DNA of 64,000 bases from Mesorhizobium sp. M2A.F.Ca.ET.046.03.2.1 (lineage in GTDB: Bacteria > Pseudomonadota > Alphaproteobacteria > Rhizobiales > Rhizobiaceae): the NCBI RefSeq assembly GCF_003952425.1, contig NZ_CP034449.1, positions 2,108,001 to 2,172,000 of the forward strand, read 5' to 3'. Positions 17,419 to 25,856 of the stretch are shown in pieces. Made by a program: the position numbers and the translations under genes. Within the stretch, counting starts at the first letter, position 1. Each line of letters starts with the position of its first letter. The notes beneath the pieces are model-generated. The model made no database searches. It worked only from the letters and a program-made list of their open reading frames with translations, and was not told the origin of the DNA.

Positions 17419-18702
17419 GTGGGAATAGTCGCACAGCCAAACATTGCCGATCACAAGATCCTCAGTGTTGCCGAGCACACCGAGCATGTCACCTTCCAGC
17501 CGACAGTTCGACCGACGGCCCGTGGCTATCAGTTGCCAATGATCTCCCATGACCGCCTCGCCTTCTCACCGGAAGAATTCGTCAGGCGCTATGACCTGAT
17601 CCAATCCTCAATGGACGATCTGGGGCTGGACGCGCTCCTCGTGCGTGGCCCGGAAAACATTACCTATTTCTCCGGCTACGAAACGCCCGGCTATTACCGT
17701 TACCACTGCATCGTCGTGCCGAAGGACGGAGAGCCGGTCTTTCTCGTTCGGGACTTCGAGTGGATAAACACACCGGAATTCGCCTGGTCCACGAAATTCG
17801 TAAAGGTATACGACTGGGATCACGCACCGAGCGTCACGGCCAATGTCCTCGACCAGCTCGGTCTTGGAAGCAACAAGCGCATAGGGGTCGAAAAGCAGAG
17901 CTTTTTCTACACCGTAGACGAGCACGAGACGCTCGCCCGGGCAGCTCCAACCAACGAGTATGTAGATGCTACCCACGTTCTGTGGAACGCCCGCATGATC
18001 AAATCAGCGGAAGAAGTCGAGGTGATGCGCAGATCGGCCGCGCTCGTCGATGTGGCAATGCAGGCGGGGTATGAGGCAACACGCCCAGGCGCCACCGGCG
18101 ACGAGATCAACGGAGAGGTAAACAGAGCGCTGCTGGCGGCTGGCGGAGAATACATGGGTCTGCCTCCCTTCGTGCTCGCTGGAGAACGCAGTTGTCTGCC
18201 CCATCAGACGGGCGGGAAAAATGCGCTGGGTAGGGACGATCTTATGTACTTTGAGATTTCCGCTTCGCATCGCCGATATACGGCAGCCTTGATGCGTACG
18301 ATCTTCCTTGGCAAGCCCAAGGATGAGTGGCTAAGGGCCGCGCAGGCATGCATCGACGCTACGTCCGCAGCGCTTGCGTTTATCAGGCCAGGCGTTTCCT
18401 CGCACGATGCCGATACTGTCGCACGCGCAGTCACCACCAAGGCGGGCTTTGCGCCCTACCACCGCAACCGTCTGGGCTACAGCATTGGCGTTAGCTATCC
18501 GCCGGATTGGGGCGAAGGCGAGATCATTTCCCTGCAGCAGAATGAATCCCGTTTGCTCCAGCCCGGCATGACTTTCCATATGCCGCCACTTTGCCTGAAG
18601 TATCGTGAGTACGGCATCGGGTTCTCGGAAAGCATTCTGGTGACCGAAAGCGGCTGCGAGAGGTTTTCGAAACTTCCGAGGGAAATCGTCATAAAGGCCT
18701 AG
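17419..18702 (+). CDS. M24-family hydrolase (ectoine hydrolase/creatinase-like), metal ligands lost
   Basis: Pita-bread-fold protein of about 427 aa: a creatinase N-domain (LGLDALLVRGPENITYFSGY) and a catalytic domain. The positions that hold the two metals in aminopeptidase P are altered: the two Asp region reads YFEISASHRRYTAALMRT and the HGIG motif reads GYSIG, so it is probably metal-independent like creatinase. The segment SIGVSYPPDWGE recalls DoeA/EutD ectoine hydrolase, so opening of a cyclic amidine or cleavage of an amidino compound is plausible. The start is uncertain: AGGGAG favours GTG 17419 (or TTG 17413), while ATG 17539 fits the family length. It is two bases from the next gene. 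Confidence 0.82.
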   Translation: MGIVAQPNIADHKILSVAEHTEHVTFQPTVRPTARGYQLPMISHDRLAFSPEEFVRRYDLIQSSMDDLGLDALLVRGPENITYFSGYETPGYYRYHCIVVPKDGEPVFLVRDFEWINTPEFAWSTKFVKVYDWDHAPSVTANVLDQLGLGSNKRIGVEKQSFFYTVDEHETLARAAPTNEYVDATHVLWNARMIKSAEEVEVMRRSAALVDVAMQAGYEATRPGATGDEINGEVNRALLAAGGEYMGLPPFVLAGERSCLPHQTGGKNALGRDDLMYFEISASHRRYTAALMRTIFLGKPKDEWLRAAQACIDATSAALAFIRPGVSSHDADTVARAVTTKAGFAPYHRNRLGYSIGVSYPPDWGEGEIISLQQNESRLLQPGMTFHMPPLCLKYREYGIGFSESILVTESGCERFSKLPREIVIKA

Positions 18703-18703
18703 G

Positions 18704-19948
18704 ATGTCAGGTGATATTCGCGCCTTCTTGAACCTCGACCGTCTTTTGGGCGACATTCGGACGCTGGCGGGTTTTGGTGCCGTGGAAGCAGGCGGGATTG
18801 ATCGTCCCGCTTTCTCACCTGCGATTGTCGATGCCGAAGAATGGCTGATGCAGGCCATGTGCCAAGCCAGCATGACGGCGCACCGCGATGGTGCCGGCAA
18901 CATCATCGGTCGGCTGGGCCCACAGACCGGCAGAACGTTGATATGCGGGTCCCATATCGACACCGTGCGCGGCGGCGGCTCGCTCGACGGGACCCTCGGA
19001 GTGCTGGCGGGTCTGGAGTGTGCCCGCGCAATCGCCGCCAGCGGATTGCAGCCGTCCGCCGGATTCGAGGTCGTCGCATTCGCGGATGAAGAAGGCGCTT
19101 ACCACGGCTTGCTGGGTTCCAAGGCGATGGCCGGAGCGCTGGAGCCGGCCGACATTCAAGACAGCGGCACCTTGGCTATGGCCATGCTGGCAGTCGGTCT
19201 TGATTTCAGCGCAGTAAGCAAAGCTGCGCGCAAGCTGGACGAGGTGGAGGCCTATTTGGAGCTGCACATCGAGCAGGGCCCGGTGCTCGAGCGCTTGGGG
19301 CTGGACATCGGCATCGTAGACGCCATCGTCGGCATGGATCTGTCCAGCTACACCTTGACAGGCAAGGCGAGGCACTCGGGGTCGACACCGATGGCCGACC
19401 GCCAGGATGCGCTCGTCTGTGCAGCCTCGGCAATCCACAGCGCCATTGCGGCAATGGTTGAGGAAGGTTTGGCTGACGCCGGCACCATGACGTTCGGCAA
19501 TCTGCGCGTCAGTCCAGGGTCAACGAACGTCCTTCCAGGGCAGGTGATCGTAGACAGTGAGGTAAGAGCCCAGGATCGCGAAACCATCGCTGCCCTCAGA
19601 TCCATCGTCGACAGGGCCTTTCGGTACGCAGCCGGCCAAGCCGGGTTGACGACGGTCAGAGGTCGTAACGTTATCGATCCACCTGCTCCCCTCTCGAAGG
19701 GGTTGCGCGACCGTCTCTTCGCCATCGCCGCCAAAAACAATCTGCAGTGCGCGCTGCTGTCGTCTGGTGCTTGTCACGATGCCCAGGTCTTCGCCAGCCG
19801 TGACGTGCCGACGGCGATGATATTCATCGAGAGCAAGGGCGGTATCAGCCATCACAGCGACGAGCATTCGACGCCGGCCGCGATCCGCGCGGGCGCCGAG
19901 TTTCTGCTTCTCGCGGTTCATGACTTGCTGGTTCGCGGGACGCGGTAA
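18704..19948 (+). CDS. M20-family zinc amidohydrolase (N-carbamoylase/allantoate hydrolase-like)
   Basis: Zinc-dependent amidohydrolase of 414 aa, of the HyuC/AllC group. GSHIDTVRGGGSLDG (metal His and Asp near residues 86-98), ADEEG near 127 and HIEQGPVLE near 187 are the diagnostic motifs; a dimerisation domain with GKARHSGSTPM follows, and a final His lies in SHHSDE. The family hydrolyses N-carbamoyl amino acids, allantoate or similar ureido/amide bonds. It begins two bases after the M24 hydrolase stop, so the two are translated together and probably act in sequence on one compound. Confidence 0.92.
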   Translation: MSGDIRAFLNLDRLLGDIRTLAGFGAVEAGGIDRPAFSPAIVDAEEWLMQAMCQASMTAHRDGAGNIIGRLGPQTGRTLICGSHIDTVRGGGSLDGTLGVLAGLECARAIAASGLQPSAGFEVVAFADEEGAYHGLLGSKAMAGALEPADIQDSGTLAMAMLAVGLDFSAVSKAARKLDEVEAYLELHIEQGPVLERLGLDIGIVDAIVGMDLSSYTLTGKARHSGSTPMADRQDALVCAASAIHSAIAAMVEEGLADAGTMTFGNLRVSPGSTNVLPGQVIVDSEVRAQDRETIAALRSIVDRAFRYAAGQAGLTTVRGRNVIDPPAPLSKGLRDRLFAIAAKNNLQCALLSSGACHDAQVFASRDVPTAMIFIESKGGISHHSDEHSTPAAIRAGAEFLLLAVHDLLVRGTR

Positions 19949-20136
19949 GGCGAACCGCAATGTGTGCGGCGCTCATCACAACCGCTTGCCGGGGCCCGAA
20001 CTTTCACCTCTGAGCAAAGTATCGCGCAGCAGATTCGACTGGCCCGACAGCCGATTCAGCATCTCATTTTCGGCCTGCTTCGCGACAATCAGACGTCAAG
20101 GCGCTGGGGCGCCAGTTGCTTGTGCGGGATAGCCAA

Positions 20137-21180
20137 ATGAAGACTTATCGTATCGCACTCATCCCTGGCGATGGTGTGGGCCGCGATGTCACAGCCGCAG
20201 CTTGGCAGGTCCTCGGCAGGGTCGCTGACAATTCTGGTTTCAAGTTCCAAGGCACGGAATTTGCTTGGTCGTGCGCCTTCTACAAGGAAACAGGAGCAAT
20301 GATGCCAAACGATGGCATCGAGATCCTGCGAGCTTTCGATGCTATTTTGCTTGGCGCCGTGGGCTGGCCGGCGCTGGTCCCGGATTCCGTCTCGCTGCAC
20401 GGGCTGTTGTTGCCGATCCGCAAGGCCTTCTCGCAATATGCCAACATCAGGCCGCATCGCCTGTTGCCTGGTGTGACTAGCCCGTTGCGGTCGCAAGACT
20501 TCGATATTTTGTGCATCCGTGAGAATACCGAGGGCGAGTATAGCGGCGCGGGCGGACGTATCCATCAGGGCACAGATGGGGAAGTTGCCGTGGAAACGTC
20601 CATCTTTACGCGCCGCGGGGTGGAACGCATCCTGCGTTTCGCGTTTGAACAGGCACGAGCCCGTAGAGGCAGGCTTGCCTCGGTGACAAAGTCGAACGCC
20701 CAGAAATTCTCGATGGTGTTTTGGGACGATGTCGCCAGGGAACTCAGCTCCGAGTACCCCGATGTTGCCCTGACCAGCTATCATATCGACGCAATGGCTG
20801 CGCGGATGGTTATGGCCCCGGAAAGCCTCGATGTCGTAGTGGCTTCCAACCTCTTTGGCGACATCCTCACCGACCTCGGGGCAGCCATTCAGGGCGGGTT
20901 GGGCTTCGCGGCATCGGCTAACATCAATCCGGAACGCACCGCGCCATCAATGTTCGAGCCCGTGCACGGCTCCGCTCCGGACATCGCCCATCTCGGCATC
21001 GCGAACCCGATCGCGACTATCTAGTCCGGAGCGATGATGCTCGACCATCTCGGAGAAGCAGGAGCGGCCAGGCGCCTCATGAGCGCCCTGGAAGCGACGA
21101 CCGCGCGAGGCATCGCCACCGTCCACGGCAAGGACAGAACTGACGCTATCACCGCCGCGGTTCTCACCGCGCTCGATTGA
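20137..21180 (+). pseudogene. Tartrate/isopropylmalate-type dehydrogenase broken by an in-frame amber codon
   Basis: Reads as an NAD-dependent beta-decarboxylating dehydrogenase (TtuC/LeuB/Icd superfamily): IPGDGVGRDV at the start, IRENTEGEYSGAGG in the middle, and a VVASNLFGDILTDLGAA block with the metal Asp. At 21022-21024 the frame meets TAG, then continues with SGAMMLDHLGEAG to a TGA at 21178-21180. The family motif at this place is IATIWSxAMML, so TAG most likely replaces a Trp TGG codon by one transition. The truncated 295-aa product would lose about 51 C-terminal residues. It is either a recent pseudogene or a sequencing error. Confidence 0.85.
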
Positions 21181-21194
21181 CCAAGGGGGCCGCT

Positions 21195-22652
21195 ATGCAC
21201 GGTTTGCAAGACAAGGAACTGTTTCGACAGGCTGGGCTGATTGCCGGCGCATGGGTTCCTGCCGTTTCGGGCAAAACGTTGCCCGTCACTGATCCGGCCA
21301 CGCAGGTAGTGATCGGCACCGTTCCCGCGATGGGCGGTGTGGAAACCAAGCTGGCGATTGAGGCGGCCGCTTCTGCCTTCGAGGCGTGGAGGAAGACGAC
21401 GCATGCCGAGCGCGCCGCGCTGCTGGAGGCATGGCATGCACTGATGATCGAACATCTCGACGACCTTGGACTGATCCTGACCACGGAGCAGGGTAAGCCT
21501 CTGGACGAAGCAAGGGAAGAGATTCGCTACGGCGCATCGTTTGTGAAGTGGTTCGCGGAGGAGGCCCGCCGCATTAACGGCTGCACCATCCCCTCGCCTA
21601 CACACGGCCGCCGGATCGTGGTCCTCAAGGAGCCGGTAGGCGTTTGCGGCATCATCACGCCCTGGAACTTTCCGAACGCGATGATCACGCGCAAGGTTGC
21701 GCCAGCGCTCGCGGCCGGATGCACCGTGGTTGTCAAACCGGCGCAATACACGCCCTATTCCGCGCTCGCCCTCGCGGTGCTGGCAGAGCGGGCAGGAATT
21801 CCTCCTGGCGTGATCAACGTCGTCACAGGCCAACCGGGTGAGATCGGTGAGGAGATCATGGCCAATGAGACGGTACGCAAGATCTCATTTACCGGCTCGA
21901 CCCGAATAGGATCGCTGCTAATGCGCGGTGCATCCGATACCGTGAAGCGTCTTTCACTGGAACTCGGCGGCAACGCCCCCTTTATCGTCTTCGATGATGC
22001 CGACCTAGATCTTGCCATTGAAGGGGCGATCGTCTCCAAATTCAGAAATGGTGGTCAGACGTGCGTCTGCGCCAATCGCCTCCTGGTACAGGACGGCGTC
22101 TATGATGTGTTCGCGAAGAAGCTTGCGGTGCGCGTCAACGCAATGAAAGTCGGTCCGGGCACGGAAGCGGGGGTCGCGATTGGCCCGATGATCAACGACG
22201 CCGCCGTTGCCAAGATCCGGGAGCACGTCGAGGACGCGCTGGCCAAGGGCGCCGAAGTCATCACCAAGGAGCACGACCTGCCGAAAGGATCGCAATATGT
22301 CGCCCCGGTCGTGCTGACCGGCGCGAAGACCAGCATGCTGCTGGCCAGCGAGGAGACCTTCGGTCCGGTCGCGCCACTTTTCCGCTTCAAGACAGAAGAG
22401 GATGCCATAGCAATTGCCAACGCAACGCCATTTGGGCTCGCCGCCTATTTCTACACTGAGAACCTCAAGCGCGCCTGGCGCGTCGGCGAGGCGCTCGAGT
22501 TCGGCATGGTCGGTCTCAACACCGGTGCGATCTCGACCGAAGTCGCACCTTTCGGCGGCGTCAAGCAATCGGGTCTCGGTCGCGAGGGCTCGCAGGCAGG
22601 CATCGAGGAATACCTTGAAACGAAAGCATTCCATTTCGGCGGCTTGAGCTGA
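21195..22652 (+). CDS. NAD(P)-dependent succinate-semialdehyde dehydrogenase-type aldehyde dehydrogenase
   Basis: Aldehyde dehydrogenase of 485 aa. The catalytic Glu256 lies in LELGGNAPFIVF and the nucleophile Cys290 in GGQTCVCANR; the FTGSTRIG NAD-binding turn and the GVKQSGLGREG C-terminal motif match the GabD group. The ATG at 21195 has AAGGGGG upstream. It directly follows the broken dehydrogenase and precedes a terminator. With the aminotransferase at 22888 and the guanidinobutyrase at 25857 it would complete guanidinobutyrate to GABA to succinate. Oxidation of 4-guanidinobutyraldehyde is an alternative role. Confidence 0.92.
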   Translation: MHGLQDKELFRQAGLIAGAWVPAVSGKTLPVTDPATQVVIGTVPAMGGVETKLAIEAAASAFEAWRKTTHAERAALLEAWHALMIEHLDDLGLILTTEQGKPLDEAREEIRYGASFVKWFAEEARRINGCTIPSPTHGRRIVVLKEPVGVCGIITPWNFPNAMITRKVAPALAAGCTVVVKPAQYTPYSALALAVLAERAGIPPGVINVVTGQPGEIGEEIMANETVRKISFTGSTRIGSLLMRGASDTVKRLSLELGGNAPFIVFDDADLDLAIEGAIVSKFRNGGQTCVCANRLLVQDGVYDVFAKKLAVRVNAMKVGPGTEAGVAIGPMINDAAVAKIREHVEDALAKGAEVITKEHDLPKGSQYVAPVVLTGAKTSMLLASEETFGPVAPLFRFKTEEDAIAIANATPFGLAAYFYTENLKRAWRVGEALEFGMVGLNTGAISTEVAPFGGVKQSGLGREGSQAGIEEYLETKAFHFGGLS

Positions 22653-22686
22653 TTCATCGGCGGGCATCAGGAAACTCCCCACCTCA

Positions 22687-22716
22687 AAGGGGCTGCCCGG
22701 CAGCCCCTTCTTTTTT
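22687..22716 (+). terminator. Rho-independent terminator after the aldehyde dehydrogenase gene
   Basis: A perfect 9-bp stem (AAGGGGCTG paired with CAGCCCCTT) with a 5-base loop is followed by C and six T residues. It lies 35 bases after the dehydrogenase stop and separates that operon from the aminotransferase gene at 22888, which therefore needs its own promoter in 22717-22887. Confidence 0.9.
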
Positions 22717-22887
22717 GCTCTGGCAATGCCGCTCGCGAGCGGGGCTGGCGACCCAACAAGATGCTGCGTCGATCGACTCGAGAGATCAAGATTGCGCAAA
22801 AACGCCCCCGTTCAAAAAGATGTTCCAAGTCGATCGCGCTAAAGTTCGGGAAGGTTTTCGCCCCAAGTACTTATCTGGAGATGCAGA

Positions 22888-24264
22888 ATGTTCAGCAACT
22901 CACTTGTGGAACTCGACCGTGCTCATCTGGTGCATCCGGTTGCCTCATATCGAGGCCACGAAAGGATGGGTGTTCGGATCCTCAAAAACGCCAAGGGCGC
23001 AACCGTAACCGATGCTGCCGGTCACCGATTGATTGATGGTTTCGCGGGCCTATGGTGCGTCAACGCCGGTTACGGGCAGGAGAGTCTCATCGAGGCGGCG
23101 ACGCGCCAGCTCAGCGAACTGCCATACGCGACCGGCTATTTCAGCCTGGGATCCGAGCCTGCCATACGACTTGCGGCCGAATTGGCGGAACGTGCTCCGG
23201 GCGATCTCAAGCACGTCTACTTTACGCTCGGTGGATCGGACGCAGTCGATAGCACGGTGCGGTTCATCCGCTACTATTGGAACGCGAATGGGAAGCCGGA
23301 GAAGGATCAGTTCATTTCGCTCGGGCACGGCTATCACGGCTCTTCCACGGTCGGTGCCGGCCTGACGGCGCTTCCGGCGTTTCACGCCGGGTTCGGCCTG
23401 CCCTTCGCTTGGCAGCACAAGATTCCTTCACACTATGTCTATCGCAATCCAGTTGGGACGGATCCTTCCGCCATTATCGCAGCCTCGGTGAAAGCGCTCG
23501 AGGCCAAGATTGCCGAGGTGGGCGGGGCTGAACGCGTCGCCGCATTCTTTGCAGAACCGATTCAGGGATCCGGGGGTGTGCTCGTGCCGCCGGCCGGCTG
23601 GCTGAGGGCGGTCCGGAAACTCTGCCAGGACAAAGATATCCTTTTCGTAGCGGACGAGGTCATCACCGGGTTCGGTCGCACCGGACCGCTGTTTGCGTGC
23701 GAGGAGGATGGCGTCGTCCCCGACCTCATGACGGTGGCCAAGGGATTGACCTCTGGGTATGTACCGATGGGGGCGGTGTTCATGAGCCATAAGGTCTACG
23801 ACGTCATTGCTGATCGCGCAGGCGAGAATGCCGTCGGTCATGGTTACACCTATTCGGCGCATCCGGTTTGCGCCGCCGTCGGTCTGGAGGCTCTGCGACT
23901 CTACGAAGGCGGGCTGCTGGATAATGGGAGGCGCGCGGGAGCCCGCCTCATGGCCGGTTTGGAAGGCCTGAAAGACCATCCCCTGGTAGGAGACGTTCGC
24001 GGACGAGGAATGCTCGCTGCCGTGGAACTTGTCGTCGACAAGGAGCGCAAGACCCCCCTCCCCGCCACAGCCGAACCGGCGCGGCGAATTTTCGACAGGG
24101 CCTGGGACAACGGGCTGATCATCCGTGCGTTTCCCCAAGGCGTACTCGGCTACGCCCCGCCGCTATGCTGCACCGATGCCGAGATCGACGCCATCGTCGC
24201 GGCGACGCGCAAAACGCTCGATCAGACCCTAGCTGACAAGGATGTTCGCCAAGCCATGGCCTGA
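22888..24264 (+). CDS. Class III omega-aminotransferase
   Basis: PLP-dependent aminotransferase of 458 aa. It shows the ADEVITGFGRTG motif with the cofactor-binding Asp, the Schiff-base Lys285 in TVAKGLTSGYVPMGA, and LWCVNAGYG near the start, typical of omega-amino-acid:pyruvate and putrescine/GABA aminotransferases. A GGAG site precedes the ATG. It stands alone after the terminator at 22687. The neighbouring guanidinobutyrase and semialdehyde dehydrogenase make GABA a good candidate substrate; beta-alanine from the GpuA-like enzyme at 35970 is a second one. Confidence 0.92.
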   Translation: MFSNSLVELDRAHLVHPVASYRGHERMGVRILKNAKGATVTDAAGHRLIDGFAGLWCVNAGYGQESLIEAATRQLSELPYATGYFSLGSEPAIRLAAELAERAPGDLKHVYFTLGGSDAVDSTVRFIRYYWNANGKPEKDQFISLGHGYHGSSTVGAGLTALPAFHAGFGLPFAWQHKIPSHYVYRNPVGTDPSAIIAASVKALEAKIAEVGGAERVAAFFAEPIQGSGGVLVPPAGWLRAVRKLCQDKDILFVADEVITGFGRTGPLFACEEDGVVPDLMTVAKGLTSGYVPMGAVFMSHKVYDVIADRAGENAVGHGYTYSAHPVCAAVGLEALRLYEGGLLDNGRRAGARLMAGLEGLKDHPLVGDVRGRGMLAAVELVVDKERKTPLPATAEPARRIFDRAWDNGLIIRAFPQGVLGYAPPLCCTDAEIDAIVAATRKTLDQTLADKDVRQAMA

Positions 24265-24277
24265 GCCCTGCCGCGAC

Positions 24278-24760
24278 TCATTTTGGGAAAAGTGTTGGAA
24301 GTGGAATATGGGTCCTGGCGATGGGAGATTTGAGCACGACAAAACTGAAGTACTTGTCGATGCCGGCATCGACGCCAGTCAGCCGCTCCATGATGGTCTG
24401 GTACTCGCTGATACCAGCGGTGACAAATTTTAACAGGTAATCGTAACCGCCGGACACCAAATGGCACTCGATCAGCTGCTCGATCTTTTCGACCGCAACC
24501 AAGAATTTTGCAAAATCGATCTGGCGATGGTTCTTCAGCGTGACTTCGGTGAAAACCGTGAGGGTTTGCCCCAGCTTGGCTACATTGATGAGGGCTGAAT
24601 ACCCCTCTATGTAGCCGTTGTCCTGCAATCTCTTCACCCGCATCAGGCAGGGGCTCGGCGTAAGGTTCACAAGCTCGGCCAAGTCCACATTTGTGACGCG
24701 GCCATTTTTCTGTAGTTCATGGAGGATCGTGATGTCGATCCGGTCGAGTTTTATGCCCAT
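24278..24760 (-). CDS. Lrp/AsnC-family transcriptional regulator
   Basis: Regulator of 160 aa with an N-terminal helix-turn-helix (LDRIDITILHELQKNGRVTN, then LVNLTPSPCLMRVKRL) and a C-terminal RAM/AsnC ligand-binding domain (VSGGYDYLLKFV). It converges with the aminotransferase gene, ending 13 bases after it. Local Lrp-type regulators usually respond to the amino acid handled by neighbouring enzymes, so it may sense the aminotransferase substrate. Lrp/AsnC genes also accompany doe/eut ectoine clusters, which share the M24, ALDH and aminotransferase families seen here. Confidence 0.93.
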   Translation of the reverse strand: MGIKLDRIDITILHELQKNGRVTNVDLAELVNLTPSPCLMRVKRLQDNGYIEGYSALINVAKLGQTLTVFTEVTLKNHRQIDFAKFLVAVEKIEQLIECHLVSGGYDYLLKFVTAGISEYQTIMERLTGVDAGIDKYFSFVVLKSPIARTHIPLPTLFPK

Positions 24761-24916
24761 TTCTTGCCCACTCGCGCTGGGGGCCTCATCGTTTCAGATA
24801 CTCGGATTGATCTGTTGCACCCTAACGGAGACGAGGACGCAGCGTGGCTCGGTTCGGCGGCGATCCCGGATGCTGAAGGTCGCAAAGCGCAGCTGTGCGA
24901 CCTTCGTCCGCCGCAC

Positions 24917-25855
24917 CTAGTATCCAACGCGCAAGTCAACCCGGCCTGTTGGTTCCTCGCCACGATCGAACTTGTTGAAGTTCTCTAGCATCAGGCGCTC
25001 GGCGGCGTCGCTCACCGGTTGTGCGGCCACATGCGGTGTTACAAACGCTTTCGGATGCGCCCAAAGCGGGCTATCCCGCGGCAGCGGTTCATTGGGGAAC
25101 ACGTCCAGCATGGCCCAGTCGAGCTGCCCCTCATCCAAGGCGGCGACCAAATCGGATTCCACAAGATGTCCCCCTCTTCCAAGATGGACGAGAGCGCCTC
25201 CGCCCGGCAGGTGAGCAAAGAGCTCCGAAGACAGGATGCCACGCGTGTCGCTGGTAAGGGGCAAAACGTTGATGAGAATTTCGCTCTGGCCCAGGAAGGT
25301 GCGGAACTCCTTCTCGCCCACGAAGCTGTCGACGCCATGGATGATCTTTCGGGTGCGGCTCCACCCCGAGACTCGAAAGCCCATGGACGCCAGCTTTCGA
25401 GCTATGTCGGTGCCGAAAACGCCCAACCCCATAACGCCGACCAAACGTTGGGAGGGATGAACGGCCGGGTGCATCCGCCATTCGGCGGCTCCTTGCTGCC
25501 TGGCGTAGTCGCCCATCCTGCGGTGCCAGTGAAGGACACCGTAGAGGGCGTATTCCGTCATCTGCTCGCGCAGCCCGGCGTCCACCAGCCGAAATAGCGG
25601 TATATCCTTTGGGAATTCGGGATCGACAATGATCTGGTCGATGCCGGCACCGAGCGAGAAGATGGCTTTCAAGTTCTTCAATGATGCCAAAACGCCGTTC
25701 GGAATGCGCCAGATCAAAGCGTGCGTGATATCCTGCGGATTGCCCATATCCGGCCAGATCCGAAACTCGATGTCGGGCCGTTCCCTGGCGAAGAATGCTT
25801 TCCAGGGCGCCGGGTCATCGATGTTCGAGGCGAAAAGAATGGTCCGCCTTGCCAT
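24917..25855 (-). CDS. D-2-hydroxyacid dehydrogenase (glyoxylate/hydroxypyruvate reductase A-like)
   Basis: NAD(P)-dependent dehydrogenase of 312 aa in the GhrA group. The Rossmann motif VMGLGVFGTDIARKLASMG is near residue 140, catalytic Arg lies in LGRGGHLVESD, Glu in FPNEPLPRDSP, and His in TPHVAAQP. The frame is open upstream to 26140 but that part lies within the ureohydrolase gene; the ATG at 25855 follows the ureohydrolase TGA by one base and is the clear start. Coupling with guanidinobutyrase suggests it handles a 2-oxo acid in the same route, for example 2-oxo-5-guanidinovalerate from arginine transamination. That role is inference. Confidence 0.9.
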   Translation of the reverse strand: MARRTILFASNIDDPAPWKAFFARERPDIEFRIWPDMGNPQDITHALIWRIPNGVLASLKNLKAIFSLGAGIDQIIVDPEFPKDIPLFRLVDAGLREQMTEYALYGVLHWHRRMGDYARQQGAAEWRMHPAVHPSQRLVGVMGLGVFGTDIARKLASMGFRVSGWSRTRKIIHGVDSFVGEKEFRTFLGQSEILINVLPLTSDTRGILSSELFAHLPGGGALVHLGRGGHLVESDLVAALDEGQLDWAMLDVFPNEPLPRDSPLWAHPKAFVTPHVAAQPVSDAAERLMLENFNKFDRGEEPTGRVDLRVGY

Positions 25856-25856
25856 G

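Noticed and set aside
17419..18702. Creatinase or Xaa-Pro aminopeptidase as a firm name
   Set aside because: Metal ligands for the peptidase are missing, and the YPPDWGE segment fits ectoine-hydrolase-type proteins better than classic creatinase; only a family-level call is safe.
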